A DNA stretch of 64,000 nucleotides, taken from positions 124,001-188,000 of the forward strand of contig NZ_JAOYFC010000001.1 of NCBI RefSeq assembly GCF_025802015.1. Reading direction: 5' to 3'. A model generated the notes under the pieces. That model was not told where the DNA came from. It did no database searches and saw only the letters and a program-made list of their open reading frames with translations. The DNA is from Falsihalocynthiibacter halioticoli. GTDB lineage: Bacteria; Pseudomonadota; Alphaproteobacteria; Rhodobacterales; Rhodobacteraceae. The translations under genes and the position numbers were made by a program. Shown piece by piece: positions 16,907 to 26,352 of this stretch. The stretch's first letter is position 1. Each line of letters opens with the position of its first letter.

Positions 16907-18597
16907 TGTTGAGGGTTGAGAACCTAACCGTAAAATTCCCGTCTCGCTTTGGTGACTTTACCGCCGTGCAAGATTTGTCGATGACCATCAAGCCGGGTGA
17001 AATTCATGGTCTCGTCGGTGAGAGCGGCGCAGGTAAATCCACCGTCGGCGCGGCAATTATCGGGCTGCTGCAAAGCCCGGGCTATATATCGGACGGCACC
17101 ATGATGCTGGGTGACACCGATTTGCGCGGTCTGGACCAGCAAGAAGCCCACCGTCTGCGCGGCAAGCGTATTTCGATGATCTTTCAAGACCCGCAGACAA
17201 GCTTGAATCCTTTAATGCGCATTGAGGACCAACTCGTAGAGACCATCCTCGCGCATGAAGATATTTCCGCCGCTGCAGCCAAGAGCCGCGCAATTGATCT
17301 GCTCGAAGAAATGGGAATCAAAGACGCGGCGTCGCGCATGCAATCATATCCGCACCAATTTTCTGGGGGCATGCGCCAACGTGTTGTTATCGCCTTAGCG
17401 CTTTGCACAAATCCCGAGTTGATTATTGCCGATGAGCCGACAACCGCCCTTGATGTCGCGGTGCAATCGCAAGTGCTGGATCTAATCCGGCGTCTTGCAG
17501 AAGTACGCAAGGTCGGGTTTATGTTGATCACCCATGATATCGGCGTGATTGCGCGAATTGCCGACACAGTAACGGTCATGCGGCACGGCAAAGGAATTGA
17601 AAGCGGTCCTACTGCGCAGGTTCTGGGAAATCCGGTTCATACCTATACCAAACAATTGATGGCGGCCGTGCCCCCACTCGATCGGAAGATAGACCGTTTC
17701 ATGGTGCCGGAGAAAGACGACATTGTGACACCAAGTATGAACAGCGGTGCCCAAGCAGAGGCGTGGTTGCTTAGCGGTACAAAGTCGGACCCGATCGGCC
17801 TTTCTCTCTCTGATATCGACGTTACTTTTCCGGGTGTTCGGACATCTATCTTTAGAAAGCCGGATCCGTTTGTCGCGCTAAGCGAAATCAGTTTCGACGT
17901 TCGCCCGGGGTCCGTCATGGGAATTGTCGGAGAAAGTGGCTCCGGAAAATCTACGCTGGCGAAAACACTGACCGGACTGGTCAAACCAGCCAATGGCACG
18001 ATGACACTTGGGAGTGCCGATCTGCCTGGTGGAAAAACAAGAGCACGCAAACATCCATCGCGTCAGCTGATGCAGATGGTTTTCCAAGACCCGTTCTCCT
18101 CCCTGAATTCGAGGCACAAGATTGGTGATATCTTGGCCGAACCACTTTGGCTGTATGGTCTGGTCAAGGATCAAAAGGAACGACAGGAATTGTGTGCAGA
18201 CATGCTCGGCCTTGTCGGCATGCCACCCGAGGCAATCAATAAGTTTCCTCACCAGTTTTCCGGTGGCCAACGTCAACGCATCGCGGTTGCACGGGCTCTT
18301 TTGGCGCGGCCGAAAATACTGATCTGTGACGAGCCAACTTCGGCCCTCGACGTATCCATTCAAGCACAGCTTTTGAACCTGCTGAAAGACCTGCAAAAGG
18401 CGTTTGGATTAACCGTCATCTTTATCAGCCACAATCTATCGGTCGTGCGCCAGATGTCGGATGATGTTGTGGTTTTGCGCAACGGACGCATTCAAGAAAA
18501 AGGACCTTCAGAGCAGGTGTATGAAGACCCTAAAGCGGACTACACAAAGAGATTACTGGAACTGACCCCAACAATGCCAAGTCAATGGATGTCATGA
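16906..18597 (+). CDS. ABC transporter ATP-binding protein, DppD-DppF fusion
   Basis: A 563-residue protein with two complete ATPase domains, replacing the separate DppD and DppF of many bacteria. The first domain has Walker A GESGAGKST (about residue 38), signature FSGGMRQR (about 152) and Walker B LIIADEPTTALD (about 170). The second has GESGSGKST (about 345), FSGGQRQR (about 450) and ILICDEPTSALD (about 470). Each domain ends with the oligopeptide-transporter C-terminal stretch (HTYTKQLMAAVP and DYTKRLLELTP). Fused versions of this kind are common in Rhodobacterales. Confidence 0.93.
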   Translation: MLRVENLTVKFPSRFGDFTAVQDLSMTIKPGEIHGLVGESGAGKSTVGAAIIGLLQSPGYISDGTMMLGDTDLRGLDQQEAHRLRGKRISMIFQDPQTSLNPLMRIEDQLVETILAHEDISAAAAKSRAIDLLEEMGIKDAASRMQSYPHQFSGGMRQRVVIALALCTNPELIIADEPTTALDVAVQSQVLDLIRRLAEVRKVGFMLITHDIGVIARIADTVTVMRHGKGIESGPTAQVLGNPVHTYTKQLMAAVPPLDRKIDRFMVPEKDDIVTPSMNSGAQAEAWLLSGTKSDPIGLSLSDIDVTFPGVRTSIFRKPDPFVALSEISFDVRPGSVMGIVGESGSGKSTLAKTLTGLVKPANGTMTLGSADLPGGKTRARKHPSRQLMQMVFQDPFSSLNSRHKIGDILAEPLWLYGLVKDQKERQELCADMLGLVGMPPEAINKFPHQFSGGQRQRIAVARALLARPKILICDEPTSALDVSIQAQLLNLLKDLQKAFGLTVIFISHNLSVVRQMSDDVVVLRNGRIQEKGPSEQVYEDPKADYTKRLLELTPTMPSQWMS

Positions 18598-18764
18598 TGA
18601 CCCAAATGACAGGTGAGCAGGCATTGCGTAGTTTGCGGCAAAGGTCTGGTTCACGCCGTTAGCGCGGAATGTCGAACTACATCTCCTTGTCGGAAGAAGC
18701 GTTCTGACTTTGAATCAACTGAGCAAGTATTTAATTGTAATCCGCATGCAAATTGATTGCGCCA

Positions 18765-18800
18765 GAGGTGCGTTTTAGCGCCGGTAAGGCACCTCCGGCG
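18765..18800. terminator. Possible terminator hairpins between the importer operon and gyrB
   Basis: Two overlapping inverted repeats: GAGGTGC/GCACCTC (18765-18771, 18789-18795) and CGCCGG/CCGGCG (18779-18784, 18795-18800). They lie between two converging genes and could end transcription from either side. There is no T-run on either strand, so confidence is low. The rest of 18598-18877 shows nothing I can name. Confidence 0.3.
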
Positions 18801-18877
18801 TGAAATTAAGCTAGCTTATGGGCCAACTACGCAGACCTTTACTGCGAATGCAGAAATTTACGTGTCTCTACGCGCAC

Positions 18878-21295
18878 TTAGAAGTCGAGGTTTTCGACGT
18901 TCAGAGCGTTGTTTTGGATAAAGTCGCGACGCGGCTCAACGACATCGCCCATAAGTTTGGTAAAGAGATCGTCTGCCTCTGCCATATCCTCGACCTTAAC
19001 TTGCAAAAGGATACGCGCGTCAGGGTCTAGGGTGGTTTCCCAAAGCTGATCAGGGTTCATCTCGCCCAAGCCTTTATAGCGTTGAAGAGACAGGCCTTTT
19101 TCGCCTTCCTTCAAGATCGCTTGCAGCAACTCGCTTGGTCCATGGATGAGAGTTTCCTTATCCTTGCGGACGAGTTTTGAAGGCTTGTTGTAAACATCCA
19201 GAAGGCTCTCGGTATAGCTTCCGAGCTTGCGTGCCTCACCAGAGCGCAGCACGTGGCCGTCAAGTGTACGAACCTCTTCAACACCGCGCAGGATACGCGC
19301 GAGACGAATACCCTTATCCTGTGTTGGACGGCCGCGCCAACCGCGCTCGTATTCAACAGCGATGCTATCCAGACGTGCAGCGATTGCGTCTGCAACAGCC
19401 TGTAGGTTTTCATCTACGGCGCCCGGTACGAAAGCGGCAGCGATAGCAGCCTGTTCGATAATGTGCTGCGGATAGTGGGTCGGGAAGGCTTGTAGGATGC
19501 GGCGCACTTGGCGCGCCTCGTCCACAACACGGCGCAAATCAGCGCCAACGATTTCCTCGCCAGATGCAAGACGCAGCACAGCGCCATCGATGCCCTGCTC
19601 GATCAGGTAATCGTCCATTGCGGCCTGATCTTTGAGGTAAACCTCTGATTTCCCGCGCGAAACTTTATAGAGCGGTGGCTGCGCAATATAGAGATAACCG
19701 CCTTCGATAAGTTCAGGCATTTGCCGATAGAAGAATGTTAACAGGAGCGTACGAATGTGCGCGCCGTCCACGTCGGCATCGGTCATGATGACGATCTTGT
19801 GGTAACGCAGCTTGCTGATGTCAAACTCGTCGCGGCCAATACCAGTGCCGAGCGCCATCACGAGGTTGCCGATTTCTTGGCTGGCAAGCATGCGGTCAAA
19901 CCGTGCGCGCTCTACGTTCAGGATCTTACCCTTGAGGGGCAAAATAGCCTGTGTCATCCGATCTCGGCCTGTTTGTGCAGAACCGCCGGCGGAATCCCCC
20001 TCCACGAGGAAGACTTCGGTTTTGGACGGGTCTTTTTCAGAGCAATCCTTGAGTTTGCCAGCGAGGAAATTCACGTCGAGCGCGGTTTTGCGGCGTGTGA
20101 GTTCCCGTGCTTTCCGAGCCGCTTCACGGGCAAGTGCAGCCTCTACAATCTTACCAACGATCTGCTTGGCTTCATTCGGGTTCTCTTCAAACCACTCTGC
20201 GAGCTTTTCGTTTACGAGGCTCTCAACCGCTGGACGGACCTCGGAAGAGACAAGTTTGTCTTTGGTCTGAGAGCTGAATTTCGGATCCGGTACTTTTACC
20301 GACAGCACACAGGTAAGCCCCTCACGTGCGTCATCACCGGTGAAGGAAACCTTTTCCTTCTTCGCGATACCGCTGGATTGGGCGTAGCTGTTGATTGTGC
20401 GTGTCAACGCGCCGCGGAAACCGGCCAAATGGGTGCCGCCGTCGCGCTGTGGGATGTTGTTGGTAAAGGGCAGGACGTTTTCGTGGTAGCTGTCGTTCCA
20501 CCACATTGCGACCTCAACGCCGATGTCATCTTTCTCGCCGACCATAAAGATCGGTTCTGGCATAACGGCGGTTTTGCTTCGGTCGAGGAACTTCACGAAT
20601 TCCTTAACGCCACCTTCGTAATAAAGCTCTGTCTCAAGCGGTTCTACGGGGCGATTGTCACGGAGGATAATGCGGACGCCGGAGTTAAGGAACGCAAGCT
20701 CGCGAAGACGCTTTTCGAGCGTTTCAAAGCTAAAGTCGCGGTTAGAGAATGTATCGGTCGAGGCAAGAAAGCGTACTTCGGTTCCTTTGCGCCCGTTTGC
20801 ATCACCAACAACGCGCAGGTGTTCAACCGTGTCGCCGTGTTCGAAGCGTGCGAAATGCTCTTTGCCATCACGCCAAATGCGGAGCTCAAGAAAATCAGAG
20901 AGCGCGTTCACAACCGAAACACCAACGCCATGAAGGCCGCCGGATACTTTGTAAGAGTTGCTGTCGAACTTACCGCCCGCGTGAAGCTGGGTCATGATAA
21001 CTTCGGCCGCAGAAACACCTTCGTCTTCGTGCATTCCAACCGGAATTCCGCGTCCGTTGTCACTTACGGATACCGAAGAATCTTCGTGAATTGTTACGGT
21101 CACGGCGTCGGCATGACCAGCTAACGCTTCGTCAATTCCGTTGTCCACAACCTCATACACCATGTGGTGCAAACCAGAGCCGTCATCGGTATCACCGATG
21201 TACATACCGGGCCGTTTTCTCACGGCCTCCAAGCCCTTGAGAACCTTAATGGAATCGGCACCGTATTCTTCTGGTTGCTGCTCGTTTTCAGCCAT
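18878..21295 (-). CDS. gyrB: DNA gyrase subunit B
   Basis: ATPase subunit of gyrase, which introduces negative supercoils together with GyrA. It has 805 residues. An N-terminal GHKL ATPase domain carries the VVDNGIDEALAGHA and DNGRGIPVG motifs (about residues 50-85) and the GGLHGVGVSVVNALS lid (about 118-132). The transducer domain follows, then the TOPRIM region with EGDSAGGSAQTGRDR near residue 430 and the DADVDGAHIRTLLLTFFYRQ metal site near 505. The C-terminal QRYKGLGEMNPDQLWETT motif is intact. It is the last of the dnaA-dnaN-recF-lysE-gyrB series. Confidence 0.98.
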   Translation of the reverse strand: MAENEQQPEEYGADSIKVLKGLEAVRKRPGMYIGDTDDGSGLHHMVYEVVDNGIDEALAGHADAVTVTIHEDSSVSVSDNGRGIPVGMHEDEGVSAAEVIMTQLHAGGKFDSNSYKVSGGLHGVGVSVVNALSDFLELRIWRDGKEHFARFEHGDTVEHLRVVGDANGRKGTEVRFLASTDTFSNRDFSFETLEKRLRELAFLNSGVRIILRDNRPVEPLETELYYEGGVKEFVKFLDRSKTAVMPEPIFMVGEKDDIGVEVAMWWNDSYHENVLPFTNNIPQRDGGTHLAGFRGALTRTINSYAQSSGIAKKEKVSFTGDDAREGLTCVLSVKVPDPKFSSQTKDKLVSSEVRPAVESLVNEKLAEWFEENPNEAKQIVGKIVEAALAREAARKARELTRRKTALDVNFLAGKLKDCSEKDPSKTEVFLVEGDSAGGSAQTGRDRMTQAILPLKGKILNVERARFDRMLASQEIGNLVMALGTGIGRDEFDISKLRYHKIVIMTDADVDGAHIRTLLLTFFYRQMPELIEGGYLYIAQPPLYKVSRGKSEVYLKDQAAMDDYLIEQGIDGAVLRLASGEEIVGADLRRVVDEARQVRRILQAFPTHYPQHIIEQAAIAAAFVPGAVDENLQAVADAIAARLDSIAVEYERGWRGRPTQDKGIRLARILRGVEEVRTLDGHVLRSGEARKLGSYTESLLDVYNKPSKLVRKDKETLIHGPSELLQAILKEGEKGLSLQRYKGLGEMNPDQLWETTLDPDARILLQVKVEDMAEADDLFTKLMGDVVEPRRDFIQNNALNVENLDF

Positions 21296-21364
21296 GTTCG
21301 CGATCCTTCAAATTTTGAATATTTATACGGTGTTTCCAGAGGATTGTCACGCAATTGAGCGCAA

Positions 21365-21994
21365 TTATACGAGGGCAGAAACCGTAAGATACGCCCCGAC
21401 TCCGAGCAGGAGAGCGCCAGCAAAAATATTCAGCCTGGAAAGTGCTTTGGGCGTGCTGAGAAACCCTCTTAAACGGTGTACCAACGCGGCAAATATCAGG
21501 TTGCCGACAAAGGGCACAATAATCGACAAGAACACGATTGCGGCAATGTCTGGTGGTGTGATCTGTGTGAGATCGAAGAACCCGGGCAGCATACCCATAT
21601 AGAACAGGATCGCCTTTGGGTTTCCGAGGATAACGGCGACGCCGGCCAGAAATCCGGCCAGCACTCCGGGGCGGGTCAGGCGGCTATCGGTGTCTATTGT
21701 GCGGTCTGCGTGGCGGATAAGCTGTATACCGAGATAGAGGAAAAACGCAGCAGCGCCGTAGCGCAGAATCGTCATCAACCCATCAATTTCCTCAACCAGC
21801 CAGCTAACGCCAAGAACAGCAAGCAATGGCCAGAAGGCATCGCCAATCGCAACGCCAAATGCGAGCGGCCATGCCGCAGAGAAGCCGCCAGACAAAGCGC
21901 GCGCCACAATCGCAACCCAGACAGGGCCGGGAGTTAGGAACAAGACGAGCAACGCGAAGGCGTATAGGGCGAGGTCAGAGGCCGCGAGTGTCAT
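21365..21994 (-). CDS. LysE/RhtB family amino-acid exporter
   Basis: Inner-membrane exporter of 209 residues with about six hydrophobic spans. The N-terminal family motif is LFLTPGPVWVAIVARALSGG (about residues 19-38), and GNPKAILFYMGMLPGFFDL follows near residues 120-140. Relatives export lysine, threonine, homoserine lactone or other small amines; the substrate here is unknown. It overlaps the recF stop by 4 bases and stands between recF and gyrB, so it has been inserted into an otherwise classical replication operon. Confidence 0.9.
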   Translation of the reverse strand: MTLAASDLALYAFALLVLFLTPGPVWVAIVARALSGGFSAAWPLAFGVAIGDAFWPLLAVLGVSWLVEEIDGLMTILRYGAAAFFLYLGIQLIRHADRTIDTDSRLTRPGVLAGFLAGVAVILGNPKAILFYMGMLPGFFDLTQITPPDIAAIVFLSIIVPFVGNLIFAALVHRLRGFLSTPKALSRLNIFAGALLLGVGAYLTVSALV

Positions 21995-23109
21995 TTGGCA
22001 ACACGAATTTCAGATGTGCCGTCATTATCAGTTACCTCAAGGTGGTCCGCTCGCGCACCGAGCTCAACAAAGAGTTCCGCTCCAGTACCTGTCATGAAGG
22101 CCTGTGCGTTAAGGGCGCAAAGCTCGTCATAGAGCGCGGCGCGGCGGCTGGAATCTAGGTGTGCAGCAACCTCATCAAGCAACAGAATCGGTGGCGCTCC
22201 GATTTCGTTCGCCAAGGCCCGCCCATTTGCGAGAATAAGGGAGATCAACAGCGCTTTTTGCTCGCCTGTGGAGCAGTCTTTGGCGGGTACGTCTTTTTCG
22301 GCGTAAACCGCACCGAGATCTGCCCGATGGGGGCCGATGAGCGTGCGTCCGGCGCGAATATCGAGCGCGCGATTGTCCGCGAATGCAGCGGCTAGGTCTT
22401 GGGCTTGTTCGGGCTTTGGGGCGGAGTCATCAATATGAAACAGGGCGAGATCGGCCTTCGGAAAGCTGGTTTCCGCCGCCTCTTGCGCGTCTGTGAGTTT
22501 GTTGACGGTATGGTGGCGATTGGCCCAAATTTGCGCGCCGACGTCTGCCATTTGTTTTTCAAGTGCGAGATACCATGACGGATCGCGCACTTGGTCTTTC
22601 AAGAGCCTGTTGCGCTCGCGCATGCATTTTTCATAAGTCAGCACTGCGTCGGCGTGTTCGGGCAGAAAGCTCAGCACCATTCGATCAAGAAACCGACGAC
22701 GCCCTTCAGCGCCCTCTATCCAGAGCCGATCCATGGAAGGGATGAGCCAGAGAACGCGCGCAATCTCGCCTAAGGCGTTTTGCGGGGCGGATTTTCCGTC
22801 AATTTTGACCTGTCGTGCCGCGCCACCTTCAGACCATGTTTCAATTTCATATAGGTGGGATTGCGAGTTTAAGACCGCAGAGATTTTCCAGCCGTCCACA
22901 CCGGCCTTGCGTGTCATATCAGCAGCGCTTGCGCGGCGGAGACCCCGACCGGGAGAGAGAAGCGAAATTGCCTCAAGGACATTGGTTTTGCCTGCGCCGT
23001 TTGGGCCGAAAATCGCAACGGGTTTGCCGGATAGCTCTAATCGGCTCACTTTGTGCGAGCGGAAATGGGAAAGAGTTAGCGCATGAACCGAGAGGCCTGT
23101 CATTGGCAT
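21991..23109 (-). CDS. recF: DNA replication and repair protein RecF
   Basis: SMC-like ATPase that loads RecA at gaps in single-stranded DNA during recombinational repair. It has 372 residues. Walker A is FGPNGAGKTNVLEA (about residues 33-46), the signature region is around CSTGEQKALLISL (about 283-295) and Walker B is ILLLDEVAAHLD (about 313-324). The N-terminal LTLSHFRSHKVSRLEL is typical. It lies 38 bases after dnaN, with a perfect hairpin in the gap, and overlaps the LysE-type gene. Confidence 0.96.
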   Translation of the reverse strand: MPMTGLSVHALTLSHFRSHKVSRLELSGKPVAIFGPNGAGKTNVLEAISLLSPGRGLRRASAADMTRKAGVDGWKISAVLNSQSHLYEIETWSEGGAARQVKIDGKSAPQNALGEIARVLWLIPSMDRLWIEGAEGRRRFLDRMVLSFLPEHADAVLTYEKCMRERNRLLKDQVRDPSWYLALEKQMADVGAQIWANRHHTVNKLTDAQEAAETSFPKADLALFHIDDSAPKPEQAQDLAAAFADNRALDIRAGRTLIGPHRADLGAVYAEKDVPAKDCSTGEQKALLISLILANGRALANEIGAPPILLLDEVAAHLDSSRRAALYDELCALNAQAFMTGTGAELFVELGARADHLEVTDNDGTSEIRVAK

Positions 23110-23124
23110 TTTCCTGCGCTTTGT

Positions 23125-23146
23125 GTTTGCCCTAATACGGGCAAAC
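23125..23146. other. Hairpin between dnaN and recF
   Basis: GTTTGCCC (23125-23132) and GGGCAAAC (23139-23146) form a perfect 8-bp stem with a 6-base loop, directly after the dnaN stop and upstream of recF. No T-run follows, so it is more likely an mRNA processing or partial attenuation element than a full terminator. Confidence 0.5.
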
Positions 23147-23147
23147 C

Positions 23148-24266
23148 TTAGACTCGCATCGGCATGACAACATAGACCGCCGAGGTGTCATTGCCTTCGC
23201 GCATCAAAGTTGGGTCACCAGCAGAGTTAAACATGAACACTGCGTTCTCACGATCAACTTGGCTTGCGATCTCAAGAAGATACTTGGCGTTAAACCCGAT
23301 CTCCAAACGTTCGTCGCCATAAGCCACGGCGAGCTCCTCTTCCGCAGCGCCACTGTCTGGCGCGTTGACGGAAAGTACCAAACGGTCTTCATCGAGTGAA
23401 AGTTTAACCGCACGGCTGCGCTCACTGCTCACAGTGGATACACGATCAACAGCTTTCGCGAATTCGGCTGCGTCGACCTCAAGCTTGCGCGTGTTACCGG
23501 CGGGGATAACGCGTGTGTAATCTGGGAAGGTTCCGTCGATGACTTTGGAAGTCAGCGTGATTTCAGGTGTGGCAAAGCGCACCTTAGTTTCGCTTACAGA
23601 AACGGCGATTTGCACATCGTCGTCCTCAAGAAGCTTGCGCAACTCGCCAACAGTTTTTCGGGGAACAATCACACCGGGCATGTCCGCAGCACCTTCTGGA
23701 AGGTCAGCATCAATGCGGGCTAGACGGTGACCGTCTGTGGCCACACAACGCAACACTTTGCCGCCTTCGGCATCAGCGATATGCATGAAGACACCGTTCA
23801 GGTAATATCTTGTTTCCTCCGTCGAAATCGCAAATTTCGACTTATCGAACAAGCGACGCAGCACGACCGCACTCGCCGTGAAGTTGGCGGTGTATTCTGA
23901 AGTGGCCATCACAGGGAAATCTTCGCGCGGGAGCGTGGCCAGCGAGAAGTTGGAGCGGCCCGCCTCGACAGTCAAGCGACCAGATGCGCCATCGTCGGTC
24001 AATTGAACAAGTGCACCGTCAGGAAGCTTGCGGACGATCTCGTGAAGCAGAACCGCCGAAACCGTTGTTGCGCCAGCGCGTTCAACTTGCGCAAGGGTCT
24101 TGTCCACAACTTCAATATCAAGGTCGGTGGCGCGGAAAGAAACGGCCTCACCCTCGGCCTCGATCAAGACATTGGCGAGGATAGGTATCGTGTTGCGACG
24201 CTCGACCACGGATTGTGCTTGCGAAACCGCTTTTAGAAGTGCGGCGCGTTCGATACTGATTTTCAT
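23148..24266 (-). CDS. dnaN: DNA polymerase III beta sliding clamp
   Basis: Ring-shaped processivity clamp that tethers DNA polymerase III to DNA. It has 372 residues in three repeated clamp domains (about 1-120, 128-245, 246-372). Recognisable segments are RNTIPILANVLIEAEG (about 23-38) and the C-terminal VYVVMPMRV. It is downstream of dnaA with a 126-base gap and upstream of recF. The start ATG is followed by the usual MKISIERAALLKAVSQ opening. Confidence 0.98.
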   Translation of the reverse strand: MKISIERAALLKAVSQAQSVVERRNTIPILANVLIEAEGEAVSFRATDLDIEVVDKTLAQVERAGATTVSAVLLHEIVRKLPDGALVQLTDDGASGRLTVEAGRSNFSLATLPREDFPVMATSEYTANFTASAVVLRRLFDKSKFAISTEETRYYLNGVFMHIADAEGGKVLRCVATDGHRLARIDADLPEGAADMPGVIVPRKTVGELRKLLEDDDVQIAVSVSETKVRFATPEITLTSKVIDGTFPDYTRVIPAGNTRKLEVDAAEFAKAVDRVSTVSSERSRAVKLSLDEDRLVLSVNAPDSGAAEEELAVAYGDERLEIGFNAKYLLEIASQVDRENAVFMFNSAGDPTLMREGNDTSAVYVVMPMRV

Positions 24267-24350
24267 TCTGTTGCTCCTACCGACAGGTGCAGGGGCGAAG
24301 AGGCAAAGCCTCCGCCCGATGTTGCGAGTTCAATGGAATGTCCGACGATA

Positions 24351-24382
24351 TGAGGGGGGCGTCAAGGGCAGAAGCCCCCTCA
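24351..24382 (-). terminator. Hairpin between dnaA and dnaN
   Basis: TGAGGGGG (24351-24358) and CCCCCTCA (24375-24382) can form an 8-bp GC-rich stem just after the dnaA stop. There is no T-run on the minus strand, so it may only attenuate dnaA read-through into dnaN. Confidence 0.35.
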
Positions 24383-24392
24383 GCGAAGGTTT

Positions 24393-25751
24393 TCAAGCCT
24401 CTAGGCTGCGGCGCAACAGTTCAAGGTCTTCTGCGATCTGGTTGTCATGCGCTTTAAGCTCTTCAATGCGCTTCACGCCGTGCATCACGGTCGTGTGGTC
24501 GCGCCCGCCGAACCGACGTCCGATTTCTGGGAGCGAACGGCTGGTGAGTTGCTTGGAAAGGAACATCGCAACCTGACGTGGACGTGCGATTGTTCGCACA
24601 CGCTTTGGGCCAATCATTTCGGAAAGGCGGATGTTGTAATGCTCGCTTACTTTACGCTGGATTTCCTCGATTGTGATCTTGCGATCAGAAGCGCGGAGAA
24701 TATCTGCGAGGCAGTCTTGAGCGAGTTCGAGCGTAATCTCACGACCCACGAGAGACGCGAAGGCAAACAATCGGGTCAGCGCGCCCTCAAGAACACGGAC
24801 GTTCGTTGAAATGCGGTGGGCGAGGAATTCAAGAACGCCATCAGCCAGAACCAGTCCGGAATATTGTTTACGATAGAGTTCGACCTTTTGCTGCAGAATG
24901 CCAAGGCGCAATTCGTAATCGGTCGGATGAAGATCAACCACAAGGCCGCACTGCAGCCGCGATTTGATACGATCTTCAAGCTCTTTGATTTCACCGGGTG
25001 CGCGATCGGCAGAGATGATGATCTGTTTGTTCTGATCGACCAGCGCGTTGAACGTATGGAAAAACTCTTCCTGCGTTGAATCTTTGCCCGCGATGAATTG
25101 CACGTCATCAACCATCAGAACATCAACCGAGCGGAAGAGTTCCTTGAAATCCATCATCTTGCGTTCGCGAAGCGCTTGAACAAAGCGGTACATGAACTGC
25201 TCGGCAGAGAGGTACACGACATTCAGGTCGGGGCGCTCGCTCTGAAGCTCTTGAGCAATAGCGTGCATCAGGTGTGTTTTACCGAGGCCAACACCACCGT
25301 AAAGGAACAGAGGGTTGAATGAAACGGGGCCACCTTCGGCCACGCGTTTGGCGGCGGCGTGGGCAAGTTCGTTAGGTTTGCCGACAACAAAGCTGTCGAA
25401 CGTAAAACGCGAATCCAGCGGCGCGCCGGGAAGCTCTACTTCGGGGGCTTGGGTTTGTGTTTGGGCAGGGGTAGCGCCTTGGGACTTCTTGGGAGCGGTG
25501 CGCGTTGCGGTTTTGGCCACAGCGAATTCCAAACGGTGAACCGCTTCTCCTGCTTCATTCAGCAGGTGTTTGATCTGCTCGCCAAAATTGCGAGAGACCC
25601 AGTTTCCCATGAAACTTGTCGGAACTGAGAAAACGGCAACGCCATCACGAAATCCGGAGAACTCAAGTGGTTCTATCCAATTTGTGAAGTTGCTCGTTCC
25701 AACAGTTCTTTGCAGCTCTTCCCGTACCGATCCCCAGGTCTCGTTGGTCAT
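24393..25751 (-). CDS. dnaA: Chromosomal replication initiator DnaA
   Basis: AAA+ initiator that binds DnaA boxes and opens the replication origin. I place the start at 25751 (MTNETWGSVREEL), giving 452 residues, because this matches the family's N-terminal domain; the open frame runs 103 codons further upstream without similarity. Domain I is residues 1-85, a linker rich in Gln/Thr/Ala-Pro follows (about 88-115), Walker A is GGVGLGKTHL (about 153-162) and Walker B is VLMVDDVQFI (about 213-222). The C-terminal DNA-binding helix-turn-helix has GRRFGGRDHTTVMHGVKRI (about 416-434). Confidence 0.97.
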   Translation of the reverse strand: MTNETWGSVREELQRTVGTSNFTNWIEPLEFSGFRDGVAVFSVPTSFMGNWVSRNFGEQIKHLLNEAGEAVHRLEFAVAKTATRTAPKKSQGATPAQTQTQAPEVELPGAPLDSRFTFDSFVVGKPNELAHAAAKRVAEGGPVSFNPLFLYGGVGLGKTHLMHAIAQELQSERPDLNVVYLSAEQFMYRFVQALRERKMMDFKELFRSVDVLMVDDVQFIAGKDSTQEEFFHTFNALVDQNKQIIISADRAPGEIKELEDRIKSRLQCGLVVDLHPTDYELRLGILQQKVELYRKQYSGLVLADGVLEFLAHRISTNVRVLEGALTRLFAFASLVGREITLELAQDCLADILRASDRKITIEEIQRKVSEHYNIRLSEMIGPKRVRTIARPRQVAMFLSKQLTSRSLPEIGRRFGGRDHTTVMHGVKRIEELKAHDNQIAEDLELLRRSLEA

Positions 25752-26294
25752 TCTTGTCTTACCCGCTTCGTCAAATATTCCTGAAACCACCGCAGCAGCG
25801 ATTCCAGAATCCCCAAATAAAGCAACCACGCTCCGACTGTTTGCGTCATTGACATAACGCAAACGCCTTCCCCGTTCGGACTCACATAGAATCCGGGACT
25901 TGTGACAGCTCGCTACGCTGGAACTCCCGAATTCCAGCAAACAACCTGGCCTCACACAAGCGAGGGGGCGAAGAGGGATGCGGCGCGCTCGCGAAGAATA
26001 TCTCCGCAAAATGCGCTTTAACCACTCAAGGCAGCGGCAGAACCAAGCCTTGAGAAACAAATCAACCCAGCGTTGTTCTCTCGCCGAGATGTCAAACCAC
26101 TGGTTGCCCGGCGTTTGTTCTACTTCGGCTGTGTTGATGTCGACTCTTCAGACGCGACGTGAATCGCATGGACAAGCTAGCAAGGGTTCAGCGACACGCG
26201 CAACTTATCTTCGGCCTTGACTCTGTCTTTCTTCAAACGAATCTGAGAAGCCCTTTTTTAGTCTCTTTTGAAGAAACATTTTTGTCGCAACGAC
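25752..26294. other. Gap between dnaA and rpsT without a visible origin
   Basis: About 540 bases upstream of dnaA and downstream of rpsT. I searched for TTATCCACA and one-mismatch DnaA boxes and found none; the closest is TTATCTTCG at 26205-26213. There is no obvious AT-rich unwinding element either. It must hold the dnaA promoter, but no convincing -35/-10 pair stands out. The reading frame extending from dnaA through most of this gap looks fortuitous. Confidence 0.5.
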
Positions 26295-26325
26295 AAAAAA
26301 AGAGCGCCCCCATAGGGAACGCTCT
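26295..26325 (-). terminator. Rho-independent terminator of rpsT
   Basis: On the minus strand, AGAGCG (26325-26320) pairs with CGCTCT (26306-26301), with a further CCC/GGG inner stem, followed by a run of at least six T (26300-26295). It lies 28 bases after the rpsT stop. This is a textbook intrinsic terminator. Confidence 0.88.
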
Positions 26326-26352
26326 CTCAATAACCAAAGCAGTCGATTCGTA

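Noticed and set aside
19757..21124. 455-residue open frame on the plus strand
   Set aside because: It is antisense to gyrB, has no ribosome binding site and no recognisable domain; it reflects the codon bias of gyrB.
25752..26060. 103-codon N-terminal extension of dnaA
   Set aside because: DnaA domain I starts at MTNETWG (25751); the upstream residues do not match the family.
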